In this document: one piece after another, positions 19,151 through 27,660 of the stretch
Layout: each line of letters begins with the position of its first letter
Position numbering within the stretch: the stretch's first letter is position 1
Notes under the pieces: generated by a model
Told to the model about the DNA's origin: nothing
Databases searched by the model: none
The model's input: only the letters and a program-made list of their open reading frames with translations
Assembly (NCBI RefSeq): GCF_900607235.1
Contig: NZ_LR027859.1
Coordinates: 100,551 to 164,550 of the forward strand
Direction: 5' to 3'
Length of the DNA stretch: 64,000 nt
Source: Olivibacter jilunii
GTDB taxonomy: Bacteria; Bacteroidota; Bacteroidia; Sphingobacteriales; Sphingobacteriaceae
Program-made: the position numbers and the translations under genes

Positions 19151-22100
19151 CTACACTTTTTCAATTAATACATTTAGCTCAGTCTCTTCTATTTCAACAC
19201 GTTCTCCACCGGTTAAGTTGTTTTCAACTTTAAACGAGTTGGCTAGGATCTCTGTGCTAATATAAGATAAATTATCTTTAATAGCATCGGCAATTAAGGA
19301 ACTATTGCTTATCGTCACATTGATCTTATCAGTTACTTCAAAGTTAAGTTCCTTTCGAAGTGTTTGTATGCGATTCACAAGTTCACGTGCCAGGCCTTCA
19401 TTTTTTAGTGTCGGTGTAATATGAACATCTAAAGCTACCGTGAGCTTGTCTAAGTTGGCAACTTGCCAGCCAGCTACATCTTCTGCGATTATTTCTACAT
19501 CCGCTAAGGTAACTGTATAAGGAGCCTCCGTTAAGGTAAAGGATCCAGATGTTTCCAATTGACTAATTTCCGACTCTCCAAACGCTTGAATAGCTGCTGC
19601 AACCAGTTTCATATCTTTTCCAACCTTAGGTCCCAAGGCCTTGAAGTTAGGTCTGATTTTTTTTCGTATAATCCCGGAAGTATCCTTTATAAACTCTATT
19701 TCTTTGATGTTTGTCTCCGATAAAATCAAATCTTTCACTTTCTCTACTTTCTCCCTGAATGTATCATCTAACACCGGAAGTAGAATTTTGTTTAGTGGTT
19801 GACGAACATTTATACCTACTTTTTTACGTAGAGATAAAGTTAACGACGATATATCTTGGGCCAAGGTCATCCGTTCTTCCAGATTTTTGTCTACAAGCGC
19901 TTCATTATAAGTCGGGTAGAAAGAAAGGTGAACTGATTCCGCCCGATCTTTCTGCGTTGCGTTATTGAGGTCCAGAAATAGTTGATCACTGAAAAAAGGA
20001 GCGATTGGAGACATGAGTTTCGCAACTGTGTCTAAGCAGGTATATAGGGTTTGATAAGCAGAGATTTTATCTTCACTATATTCGCCTTTCCAAAAACGGC
20101 GGCGACATAGTCGTACATACCAATTACTTAAATGCTCATCCACGAAATTTTGGATGGCACGAGCTGCTTTTGTTGGCTCGAAATCTTGATAGAATGTATC
20201 TACCTCTTTTGTCAAACTATTCAAGAGTGATATGATCCAACGATCAATTTCAGGACGGTCATTATAGGCGATCTCTGCTTCCATGTAAGAGAAGCCGTCA
20301 ATGTTGGCATATAGCGCAAAGAAAGCATAAGTGTTGTATAGTGTTCCGAAGAACTTACGCCGCACTTCATCTAAACCTTCTTCATTGAATTTTAAGTTAT
20401 CCCAAGGTGCAGCATTGCTGATCATGTACCAACGGGTAGCATCGGCACTGTATTTTGAAATGGTGGCAAAAGGATCTACCGCATTACCTAAGCGTTTGGA
20501 CATTTTGTTTCCATTCTTATCGAGCACCAGACCGTTAGAAACCACATTTTTAAATGCTACGGAATCACAAAGCATGGTTGCTATTGCATGCAATGTAAAA
20601 AACCACCCCCGCGTTTGGTCTACGCCCTCAGCTATAAAGTCGGCTGGATACGCCTCTTCAAAACCTTCTTTGAATGGAAATTTCTCTCCTTTTGCTAATT
20701 TTTCATGGTCTAACCCCCACTGTGCATACGGCATTGATCCGGAATCGAACCACACATCGATAAGGTCAGGCTCTCTAAACAATTTCTGAAGGCTATCAGA
20801 CACAAGCACAATGTCGTCTACATAAGGTCGGTGAAGATCAAATTTATCAGTGTCGAGTTTTACCAGATATTCGCGTAGTTTGGCGCTTTCTTCTTCATTT
20901 AACACATTGGTAGTTAAACTAAACTCGATATATTCACGTAATTCCTGTATCGATCCTATACAAATTTCTTCATTTTCATCTTCTGAACGCCAGATAGGCA
21001 GGGGAGTGCCCCAATACCTAGATCGAGATAGATTCCAATCAACTAGATTTTCCAGCCAATTTCCAAAACGTCCTGTGCCGGTAGCTTCAGGCTTCCAATT
21101 GATCGTTTTATTAAGTGCCACGAGTTTTTCCTTAACGGCAGTGGTTTTTATAAACCAGCTGTCTAAGGGATAATACAAGATAGGCTTGTCGGTACGCCAA
21201 CAATGTGGATAACTGTGTTCATATCGTTTGACATCAAAGGCTTTATTCTCCTCCTTTAACTTGATCGCAATTAACACATCCGTTGGTTTAAAGTCCGGCT
21301 CTTGCCTTTCTTCGTCGCTGTAGTATTCTTCCTTAACAAAACGTCCGGCGAAATCTGTAATTTCTTTGACGAATCGTCCCTGTTTGTCTACAATTGGAAC
21401 ATCTTTGCCATTTTCATCTTTTACTAAAACTCCGGGAACTCCGTTTTCACGACAGGCTCTAAAGTCGTCTGCACCAAATGTAGCAGCAGCATGTACGATA
21501 CCGGTGCCATCTTCGGTCGTCACAAAATCCCCAGGGATGACACGGAATGCATGTTGCTGTAAATCATCATTAATGACATAAGGAAGTAGTTGTTCATAAC
21601 GTAAATTGAGCAAGTCTTCTCCTTTAAATTCAGTTGCAAGTTCCCAAGGAATCAGTTTGTCACCTTCTTTGTAATCTTGGAAGGGAAGATCTTTCGCCTC
21701 CGATTTGAAATACTTGCCAACTAAATCTTTTGCCAAAACAATGCTGATCGGCTCAAATGTATAGGGATTAAACGTCCGTATCTTTACGTAGGTAATATTT
21801 TTTCCCACGACGAGTGCGCAATTTGCCGGTAAAGTCCAAGGTGTGGTAGTCCAGGCGATGATTGCCGTATCTTCTCCTTCCTCTTCGAACAACTGAGGCA
21901 TTAATGGGTGAATCTGATCTTTGACGATTCTAAATTCTGCTACAATTGTCGTGTCTTTAACAGGTTTATAGGTGCCGGGTTGATTTAGCTCATGTGAGCT
22001 CAGGCCGGTTCCCGCAGCAGGAGAGTATGGCTGAATAGTATAACCTTTGTATAATAGGTCTTTATTGTATAATTCCTTTAATATCCACCAAATGGTTTCG

Positions 22101-22564
22101 ATGTATTCGTTTTGATAAGTAATGTAGGGGTTTTTGAGATCAACCCAATAACCCATTTTTTCAGTCAGATCATTCCAAACATCCGTATAGCGCATTACTT
22201 CGCGCTTACAGGCGTTATTGTATTCCTCTACTGATATCTTTTTACCAATATCTTCTTTAGTAATACCTAAAGTTTTTTCTACAGCAAGTTCGATGGGAAG
22301 ACCATGGGTATCCCATCCGCCTTTCCGCTTTACCTGGAAGCCTTTTAAGGTTTTATATCGGCAGAAAATATCCTTTATTGTCCTAGCCATGACGTGGTGT
22401 ATGCCAGGCATACCATTGGCAGAGGGAGGACCTTCATAAAAAGTATAGGGCTTTGTAGAAGGCCTGCTGGTGACACTTTTCTCAAACACATTCTTTGCCT
22501 GCCAATTAGCTAAGATATTGTTGCCTATATTTGGTAAATCGAGCTGTTTATATTCCTTGTACAT
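19151..22564 (-). CDS. ileS: Isoleucyl-tRNA synthetase, eukaryote-like (IleS2-type)
   Basis: A 1137-residue class I synthetase charging tRNA-Ile. The Rossmann-fold start is FYEGPPSANGMPGIHHVMAR. Here the class I HIGH signature is replaced by G54-I55-H56-H57, a swapped GxHH form. KMSKR is intact (NGNKMSKRLGNAVDP, about residue 695). The editing domain (TTPWTLPANCALVV, GTGIVHAAATFGADD) is complete. There is no C-terminal zinc finger; the long C-terminal part resembles the eukaryotic/IleS2 type rather than the E. coli type (938 residues). A -7 element TAACTTTG (22600-22593, minus strand) lies just upstream. It leads the ileS, dksA-like, lspA group. Confidence 0.97.
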   Translation of the reverse strand: MYKEYKQLDLPNIGNNILANWQAKNVFEKSVTSRPSTKPYTFYEGPPSANGMPGIHHVMARTIKDIFCRYKTLKGFQVKRKGGWDTHGLPIELAVEKTLGITKEDIGKKISVEEYNNACKREVMRYTDVWNDLTEKMGYWVDLKNPYITYQNEYIETIWWILKELYNKDLLYKGYTIQPYSPAAGTGLSSHELNQPGTYKPVKDTTIVAEFRIVKDQIHPLMPQLFEEEGEDTAIIAWTTTPWTLPANCALVVGKNITYVKIRTFNPYTFEPISIVLAKDLVGKYFKSEAKDLPFQDYKEGDKLIPWELATEFKGEDLLNLRYEQLLPYVINDDLQQHAFRVIPGDFVTTEDGTGIVHAAATFGADDFRACRENGVPGVLVKDENGKDVPIVDKQGRFVKEITDFAGRFVKEEYYSDEERQEPDFKPTDVLIAIKLKEENKAFDVKRYEHSYPHCWRTDKPILYYPLDSWFIKTTAVKEKLVALNKTINWKPEATGTGRFGNWLENLVDWNLSRSRYWGTPLPIWRSEDENEEICIGSIQELREYIEFSLTTNVLNEEESAKLREYLVKLDTDKFDLHRPYVDDIVLVSDSLQKLFREPDLIDVWFDSGSMPYAQWGLDHEKLAKGEKFPFKEGFEEAYPADFIAEGVDQTRGWFFTLHAIATMLCDSVAFKNVVSNGLVLDKNGNKMSKRLGNAVDPFATISKYSADATRWYMISNAAPWDNLKFNEEGLDEVRRKFFGTLYNTYAFFALYANIDGFSYMEAEIAYNDRPEIDRWIISLLNSLTKEVDTFYQDFEPTKAARAIQNFVDEHLSNWYVRLCRRRFWKGEYSEDKISAYQTLYTCLDTVAKLMSPIAPFFSDQLFLDLNNATQKDRAESVHLSFYPTYNEALVDKNLEERMTLAQDISSLTLSLRKKVGINVRQPLNKILLPVLDDTFREKVEKVKDLILSETNIKEIEFIKDTSGIIRKKIRPNFKALGPKVGKDMKLVAAAIQAFGESEISQLETSGSFTLTEAPYTVTLADVEIIAEDVAGWQVANLDKLTVALDVHITPTLKNEGLARELVNRIQTLRKELNFEVTDKINVTISNSSLIADAIKDNLSYISTEILANSFKVENNLTGGERVEIEETELNVLIEKV

Positions 22565-22592
22565 CAGTGTATTAATCCAAAAATTAAGGATG

Positions 22593-22600
22593 CAAAGTTA
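22593..22600 (-). promoter_or_regulatory. Probable -7 promoter element for ileS
   Basis: CAAAGTTA on the plus strand reads TAACTTTG on the minus strand, matching TAnnTTTG, 29 bases before the ileS ATG. No clear TTG is seen at the -33 position. Confidence 0.4.
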
Positions 22601-22735
22601 AGACATTAAGGCGAAAAGTGAAAACGGTGTAATCGCTTCCCTGCTTATTCCTGTATTTTCTTTCGATTTAAACCTTTAGATCGTCACAAAGCGAAAATTT
22701 ATTATCTTTAACTGACAGTTTAGCTCTTAGTAGTT

Positions 22736-22972
22736 ATGAATAAATATCTGAAACGCGGTATCCTAATTACAATGTTGGGAATTCTGATGGGCATGTTGGG
22801 CATGTATCTGAAAAGGTTGGAAAATGATTTCTATGGAATCACATTAACATTGGGTGTACTGGTATTTGGTGTCGGCTTTGTTACTATTGTCTATAGTTTA
22901 ATTAGAAAAATAGAGCGTCAAAGCATCCTTGAATCAAGAGAAGAGCAACAGCAATCCTCCGAAAGTGATTAA
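22736..22972 (+). CDS. Small two-helix membrane protein, function unknown
   Basis: A 78-residue protein with two transmembrane segments (about residues 8-24 and 37-57) and a charged, glutamine- and glutamate-rich tail. I do not recognise the family. It is followed after 2 bases by the diacylglycerol-kinase-type gene and so likely shares its transcript. TATCTTTA, a near match to a -7 element, lies 33 bases upstream of the ATG. Confidence 0.7.
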   Translation: MNKYLKRGILITMLGILMGMLGMYLKRLENDFYGITLTLGVLVFGVGFVTIVYSLIRKIERQSILESREEQQQSSESD

Positions 22973-22974
22973 TT

Positions 22975-23349
22975 ATGGGCTTTCTATCTGCGTTGAGATT
23001 TGCTTGGTATGGTTTACGTGATACATTTAAAACCGAAAGGAACTTCAGGATCCAATCTGCTTTTGCAATACTTGCCCTTATAATGGGGCTTTTATTGAAA
23101 ATCGATCTCAATGAGTGGCTTTGGATTGGGGTATCCATTTTTCTTGTATTGGCTGCTGAGCTATTTAATACTGCGCTGGAAGCTTTAACCAATCTGGTTT
23201 CACCTACCTGGCATCCCTTAGCAAAAAAGGCGAAGGATGCCGCCGCCTCCGCCGTTCTGCTGTTGGCTGTATTTTCTATTATTTGTGGAATCATTATTTT
23301 TTTGCCTAAACTTGTGCAAGTAATAAAGCATTTCAATAGTGTTACATAA
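22975..23349 (+). CDS. dgkA: Diacylglycerol/undecaprenol kinase family protein
   Basis: A 124-residue DgkA-type integral membrane kinase with three transmembrane helices. The signature LAAELFNTALEALTNL and KKAKDAAASAVLLLA carry the conserved Glu, Asn and Asp residues of the active site. In many bacteria outside the Proteobacteria these enzymes phosphorylate undecaprenol rather than diacylglycerol; the sequence alone does not settle which. Its last 11 bases overlap recO, so the two are translated from one message. Confidence 0.92.
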   Translation: MGFLSALRFAWYGLRDTFKTERNFRIQSAFAILALIMGLLLKIDLNEWLWIGVSIFLVLAAELFNTALEALTNLVSPTWHPLAKKAKDAAASAVLLLAVFSIICGIIIFLPKLVQVIKHFNSVT

Positions 23350-24061
23350 AACCAGAGGAATTGTCCTGAAGATTACTCCTTATGCCGAGACGAGTGTTGT
23401 GGCGCAAATATTTACGGAAAAGTTTGGTATACAGTCTTATCTTATCAACGGCGTAAAGAGGGCACGGGCGAAGATTCACCTTAATATATTGCAACCACTA
23501 CATTTATTAGATCTTGTCGTATATCAAAAAACTACAACGGGATTAAACCGGATGGCGGAGGCTCGGCAATTACCGGTTTTTCAACGGATTCCCTACGATA
23601 TTATAAAAAGCTCCATGGCCTTGTTTATTACGGAAATAATATATAAAAGCATTCGGCAGCAGGGGCCGGATGAAAAGCTTTTTGAATACCTCTTTAGTGC
23701 AATATGCTGGTTAGATTCGTCCGAGGAAACACCGATCAATTTTCATTTAGCTTTTCTTCTAAAACTCACCAAATATTTAGGCTTCTATCCAGCATCCCGA
23801 ACAGGAGAACAAATTTATTTTGATCTTAAGGAAGGTGTTTTTACTCGATTCACCCCAGGTCATATCTTAGTTTTGCAGGAACCACATACCGGTCAGTGGA
23901 ATACACTTTTAAATACCAGTTTTGCATCGCTTAACAATGTGAAAATAGGTAACCGGGACCGAAGAATTCTTTTGCAGAAATTGATCGATTTTTATCAACT
24001 CCATATCGATGGTTTAGGCGAAATAAAATCACTCGAAATACTGGAAGAAGTTTTGGCTTAA
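23339..24061 (+). CDS. recO: DNA repair protein RecO
   Basis: A 240-residue recombination mediator that helps load RecA in the RecFOR pathway. The N-terminal OB fold (HKTRGIVLKITPYAETSVVAQIFTEKFG) is typical, followed by an all-helical C-terminal region. It starts at GTG 23339 inside the end of the kinase gene. Bacteroidota RecO proteins commonly lack the zinc-binding cysteines, and none of the expected four is apparent here. Confidence 0.93.
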   Translation: MLHKTRGIVLKITPYAETSVVAQIFTEKFGIQSYLINGVKRARAKIHLNILQPLHLLDLVVYQKTTTGLNRMAEARQLPVFQRIPYDIIKSSMALFITEIIYKSIRQQGPDEKLFEYLFSAICWLDSSEETPINFHLAFLLKLTKYLGFYPASRTGEQIYFDLKEGVFTRFTPGHILVLQEPHTGQWNTLLNTSFASLNNVKIGNRDRRILLQKLIDFYQLHIDGLGEIKSLEILEEVLA

Positions 24062-24086
24062 AGCAATCATATCATATACGAATAAT

Positions 24087-25046
24087 ATGTTTACATTCAT
24101 TAAAAGTTACGTGCTGCCTTCTATGTTTTTTTTAACTGTTTCCTTTTGTCATGCTCAAAGCGGCGAAATTAAAGCAGACTCACTTTTGATAAAAAAGCAT
24201 ATCTATTTTTTGGCAGCAAATAAGTTGGAAGGTAGAGGAACGGGCAGTAAAGGTATAAAAAAGGCGGCGAAGTATATTGAGCGCTATTTTAAGAAATATG
24301 GCCTGAAGCCATTAGGAGATAAGGGTTATCGACAGCCGTTTATAGCAAAAGTGAAAAAGGTGGTTGTTCCCGATAGTTTGCGGAAAGCCGATAACCTGAT
24401 AGGATATTTGGATAATAGGGCGACAAATACAATCATCATTGGAGCCCATTATGATCATTTGGGGCTAGGTACACAGGGCAGTTCTAAGGACGCTTTGCCT
24501 GAAGGGAAGATCCATCATGGTGCCGATGACAATGCCTCGGGCGTCGCGGGACTATTGGAACTAGCAAGGTGTTTTTCACAAAATGGACGGCAAGAGAATT
24601 ATAATATTCTTTTCGTAGCTTTTTCGGGAGAGGAATTGGGGCTGCTGGGCTCTAAGTATTATGTAGAACATCCTGTTACATCAATGAATAAAGTGAATTT
24701 TATGGTGAACATGGATATGATTGGCAGGTATGATCCGGGGCGTGGACTTGGAATAGGCGGTTTCGGTACAAGCGATAGTTGGCCAGCCGTTTTTGAAGGT
24801 ATTACAAGCGATATTAAATATTTTACAGACAGAAGCGGAAGTGGTGGTTCTGATCATGGCTCCTTTTACGCTAAAGGTATCCCGGTTCTTTTTTTTCACA
24901 CGGGTGGACATGAAGATTACCATATGCCTACGGATACTCCTGAAAAAGTCAATATAACAGCATTGGCAAAAATAGTCGATTTGGAAATAGAAATCATTTT
25001 GAAAGCAATGAATAAAAATAAACTTAACTTTACGGAAGTCAAGTAA
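24087..25046 (+). CDS. Exported M28 family zinc metallopeptidase
   Basis: A 319-residue peptidase with a signal peptide (LPSMFFLTVSFCHAQS, cut near residue 23). The co-catalytic zinc ligands of M28 are present in order: GAHYDHLG, GADDNASGVAGLLELAR, AFSGEELGLLGS, NMDMIGRYD and GGHEDYHMPTDT. It would act as an aminopeptidase in the periplasm or outside. It starts 25 bases after recO. A second M28 peptidase, with a longer insert, occurs at 48823-50403. Confidence 0.93.
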   Translation: MFTFIKSYVLPSMFFLTVSFCHAQSGEIKADSLLIKKHIYFLAANKLEGRGTGSKGIKKAAKYIERYFKKYGLKPLGDKGYRQPFIAKVKKVVVPDSLRKADNLIGYLDNRATNTIIIGAHYDHLGLGTQGSSKDALPEGKIHHGADDNASGVAGLLELARCFSQNGRQENYNILFVAFSGEELGLLGSKYYVEHPVTSMNKVNFMVNMDMIGRYDPGRGLGIGGFGTSDSWPAVFEGITSDIKYFTDRSGSGGSDHGSFYAKGIPVLFFHTGGHEDYHMPTDTPEKVNITALAKIVDLEIEIILKAMNKNKLNFTEVK

Positions 25047-25114
25047 GATTTTTACATGTTTGTATATTTATGCGTGTGTCTCTTGATCGATGTCGATAAT
25101 AAAAAAAATTAACA

Positions 25115-26014
25115 ATGAAATTTGGACAAGTTGAAGACCCCGGGCAAGTGGATTTTACTTTGCCTGACACCCATTCGGATACAATTAACCTACTGAATGC
25201 TACTAGAAACAAGGCGGCTTTTAAGGTGAGCATAGGATGTGCTAAGTGGAATAAACAAGATCTAAAAGGATTTTATCCACGTGGAACAAAAGACGAGTTA
25301 TCGTACTACGCAAACCAGTTTAATGCAATTGAACTCAATGCTACCTTCTACAATGCGCCGGATAAACAACAAGTATTGACTTGGAAGAATAAAGTGCCTG
25401 CTGATTTTAAATTTTTCCCAAAATTGCCAAATCAGATCAGTCACTACAGACGTTTATTAAATGCTGAGGAACCTACGATTGCTTTTTGCGATGCGATTAG
25501 CTTTTTTGAAGAAAAACTTGGCATGGCATTTTTGCAGCTTCATGACAATTTTAAACCAACTAATTTGGACCGCCTTTCTGCTTATTTGTCAGCTTTTCCA
25601 AAAGGCATACCATTGGCGGTAGAGGTTAGAAATGAAGAGTGGTTTCAGAATAAAGAGATATTTGACGAGTATAGTAATCTACTAAAAGAGCATCGTATGG
25701 CAAATATAATAGTTGATACCGCGGGTCGTAGGGATATGTTGCACATGCGACTAACCTCTCCTGAGGCCTTTATTCGCTATGTTGGGGCAAATCACTCAAG
25801 CGACTACGAACGTTTGGATCGATGGATAGACAGAATACAGGAATGGCGATCGGAAGGCTTGCAATCTTTGTACTTTTTTGTGCATCAGAATATAGAAAGG
25901 GAGTCGCCTTTACTCTCCTCTTATTTTATTGAAAAGTTGAACAGCGTTTTTGATCTTGACTTACACGTTCCGAAAGGACTAGCGGAGACAGGTGAACAGG
26001 CTAAGCTACTTTGA
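25115..26014 (+). CDS. DUF72 domain protein (YecE-like)
   Basis: A 299-residue TIM-barrel-like DUF72 protein. IGCAKWNKQDLKGFYP, YYANQFNAIELNATFYNAP, FKFFPKLPNQISH and LAVEVRNEEW are the family's conserved blocks. The biochemical function is not known. It starts at ATG 25115; the N-terminal stretch MKFGQVEDPGQVDFTLP is typical of homologues in this phylum as I recall them, supporting this start. Confidence 0.9.
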   Translation: MKFGQVEDPGQVDFTLPDTHSDTINLLNATRNKAAFKVSIGCAKWNKQDLKGFYPRGTKDELSYYANQFNAIELNATFYNAPDKQQVLTWKNKVPADFKFFPKLPNQISHYRRLLNAEEPTIAFCDAISFFEEKLGMAFLQLHDNFKPTNLDRLSAYLSAFPKGIPLAVEVRNEEWFQNKEIFDEYSNLLKEHRMANIIVDTAGRRDMLHMRLTSPEAFIRYVGANHSSDYERLDRWIDRIQEWRSEGLQSLYFFVHQNIERESPLLSSYFIEKLNSVFDLDLHVPKGLAETGEQAKLL

Positions 26015-26024
26015 AAATAAGCTA

Positions 26025-26072
26025 CAAAAAAAAGAGTGTCTCCTATATCTTGTCAAAAACATGGAGCACTCT
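26025..26072 (-). terminator. Terminator for the coiled-coil membrane protein gene
   Basis: AGAGTGTCTCC (26033-26043) pairs with GGAGCACTCT (26063-26072), one bulge. On the minus strand an 8-base T-run follows. The convergent DUF72 gene ends 11 bases away and may share the hairpin. Confidence 0.7.
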
Positions 26073-26082
26073 ATATTATGGT

Positions 26083-26718
26083 TTACAGCCTCTTGTTTAA
26101 TTCATCTTGGAGCTGCCTGTTTAGCTTTTGTTCCCTTTCCATAGCTTTCTTGCGATGTTGCTCGAATTCGAGGCGTAGTTCTTCCAATGTTTTTTTTGCA
26201 TCGGCAGTTACTAAATGACTTTGGTTGAAACGATATATATAAAACGTAAGTGCCAGAGCAAGTACACCAATTATACACCATATAAGTAAGTTATAGGTAC
26301 TCTTCGGTAAGAGGATCCCTAAAAAACTAAAGCTCTCTTTTTGTTCCCTGGTAGTTTTGAGTTCCTGTGCTACCTTGTTCAAGCTATCTTGAAGAGAAGA
26401 AACCTCACGATCATGGTTGTCCAAAGTGGCTTTTACATTGGCCAGTTTGGTCTGCATAGCTTTGATTGAATCTGTTATGTTTGTCTCTAATTTTTCTAAG
26501 GAGGTTTTTCGAACTACTTTATAGTCCTGATAATTATTTGAAGTGTTGTTAATATAGTCAAACTGACTTGCAATAGATCCTCCGTTCAATCCCTGTTGTG
26601 ATTTTGCCTGGGAAATTTTTGACGTTTTAACAGGTGAAGTAGGTGCAGTTTGCGCTTGTGCATTAGCTAAAGAAAAGGAAAGAACGAAAATGAAGAAAGA
26701 AAATTTTAGTCTTTGCAT
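26083..26718 (-). CDS. Coiled-coil membrane protein, function unknown
   Basis: A 211-residue protein with a signal peptide (residues 1-22, ending NAQAQ), a serine/asparagine-rich stretch, a coiled coil (about 65-125), one transmembrane helix (LLIWCIIGVLALALTFYIY, about 144-162) and a second charged coiled coil to the C terminus. I do not recognise a named family. The topology puts the first coiled coil outside the membrane and the second in the cytoplasm. A -7 element TATATTTG (26763-26756, minus strand) lies 38 bases upstream. Confidence 0.75.
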   Translation of the reverse strand: MQRLKFSFFIFVLSFSLANAQAQTAPTSPVKTSKISQAKSQQGLNGGSIASQFDYINNTSNNYQDYKVVRKTSLEKLETNITDSIKAMQTKLANVKATLDNHDREVSSLQDSLNKVAQELKTTREQKESFSFLGILLPKSTYNLLIWCIIGVLALALTFYIYRFNQSHLVTADAKKTLEELRLEFEQHRKKAMEREQKLNRQLQDELNKRL

Positions 26719-27051
26719 AAGTAATATAAGTTGTGTTTGACGTATTTAACTCCGGCAAATATAACACAAACCTTATAGAATGCCATGGTTTTCCGGTATT
26801 TGGATAAGACGGCAGACCGTGGGAGCAAACGAAAGTGTATAAAAAAGGCTTTAAATGACGATAAAAAAGCCCAGAAGGAAGGAATAGCGTCGATAAGTTT
26901 AAGAAAACCACTTTTACCAAAAGAGTAAAATATTAAAAATTAACTGATTACATAATAAGCGAAGAAATAGTTCAAAAATATTTTGCATTGTTGTGGAACA
27001 ACTCTATATTTGCAGTCCCAAACGGGAAGAATACCTGGATAGGTAGGAAAA
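26719..27051. other. 333-base intergenic stretch before tRNA-Val
   Basis: It holds the promoter of the minus-strand coiled-coil gene (26756-26763) and the tRNA-Val promoter (26983-27012). I see no convincing gene in the remainder. Confidence 0.5.
26983..27012 (+). promoter_or_regulatory. Promoter of the tRNA-Val pair
   Basis: TTG (within TTTTG) at 26983-26985, 19 bases, TATATTTG at 27005-27012. Transcription probably begins near TCCC at 27016; TCCCAAACGGGA there could form a small hairpin. The same arrangement recurs at the terminal promoters of the window. Confidence 0.8.
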
Positions 27052-27129
27052 GGAGGCTTAGCTCAGCTGGTTCAGAGCATCTGCCTTACAAGCAGAGGGT
27101 CACTGGTTCGAATCCAGTAGCCTCCACCA
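27052..27129 (+). tRNA. tRNA-Val (anticodon TAC), copy 1, CCA encoded
   Basis: Acceptor arms GGAGGCT (27052-27058) and AGCCTCC (27119-27125) pair fully. The anticodon loop CTTACAA (27085-27091) gives anticodon TAC (27087-27089), reading GUA/GUG-type valine codons. The T loop is TTCGAAT. The CCA end is encoded at 27127-27129. Confidence 0.97.
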
Positions 27130-27181
27130 TAAGGTTTTTATAGGTTATATGATCTACTTTGTTTAAGTAGATAAAATTTAA

Positions 27182-27256
27182 GGAGGCTTAGCTCAGCTGG
27201 TTCAGAGCATCTGCCTTACAAGCAGAGGGTCACTGGTTCGAATCCAGTAGCCTCCA
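27182..27256 (+). tRNA. tRNA-Val (anticodon TAC), copy 2, CCA not encoded
   Basis: Base-for-base identical to copy 1 through the discriminator base (27182-27256); anticodon TAC at 27217-27219. The sequence after the discriminator is CAC, so the CCA end must be added by the nucleotidyltransferase. A terminator follows. Confidence 0.97.
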
Positions 27257-27261
27257 CACTT

Positions 27262-27290
27262 AAGCATCTATTCAAGGTGCTTTTTTATTT
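27262..27290 (+). terminator. Terminator after the tRNA-Val pair
   Basis: AAGCATC (27262-27268) pairs with GGTGCTT (27276-27282), followed by a six-base T-run, 5 bases after the second tRNA. Confidence 0.75.
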
Positions 27291-27485
27291 TATATCTATT
27301 TTTATTCCCTTTTATTGTTTGATATTAAATGACACTCGATTGATGAGTAAAACTGATACTACTTTCTAACTGACAGCGATTACTGAATCTGTGTCATGAC
27401 AATAAAAAAGATTGCAGTTTAATTTTGATTTATCACTTGTTTGTCATACTTTTATAAATACCGATTACAAACCTAAAATGTAAAT

Positions 27486-27518
27486 GGGCAATCCGAAAAA
27501 GGGTTGCTCATTTTTTTT
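27486..27518 (+). terminator. Intrinsic terminator with no obvious upstream gene
   Basis: GGGCAATCC (27486-27494) pairs over 9 positions with GGGTTGCTC (27501-27509), followed by A and eight T residues. Confidence 0.7.
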
Positions 27519-27609
27519 ATTGGCATGGACTTTGTGGTAAGTGTTTTGACTGCTGTCATGCAGTATTAAAGTAGTCTTTTCATAATTTAGGTTTATAATT
27601 GGTTAAGTA

Positions 27610-27643
27610 AAAGCCTTGATGCCCATCATCAAGGCTTTTTATT
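27610..27643. terminator. Bidirectional terminator downstream of glutathione peroxidase
   Basis: AAGCCTTGAT (27611-27620) pairs with ATCAAGGCTT (27628-27637); T-rich sequence follows on both strands. It serves the minus-strand peroxidase gene ending at 27661 and could end any plus-strand RNA. Confidence 0.75.
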
Positions 27644-27660
27644 TCAATTTTAATATATAC

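Larger units (their letters stand above)
27291..27643 (+). other. Non-coding stretch with two further terminators; possible small RNA locus
   Basis: No convincing ORF is present between the tRNA terminator and the glutathione peroxidase gene. Two further good intrinsic terminators lie here on the plus strand (27486-27518 and 27610-27641), though the upstream protein-coding neighbours on that strand have already ended. ACAAACCTAAA (about 27466) and TTTAGGTTTAT (about 27583) form an inverted repeat around the first. These are signs of one or two short untranslated transcripts, but I cannot identify a promoter with confidence. Confidence 0.3.

Noticed and set aside
26663..26920. 85-codon minus-strand ORF in the gap before tRNA-Val
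   Set aside because: Overlaps the signal-peptide coding region of a better gene and its promoter; phenylalanine/serine-rich composition looks like an out-of-frame reading.
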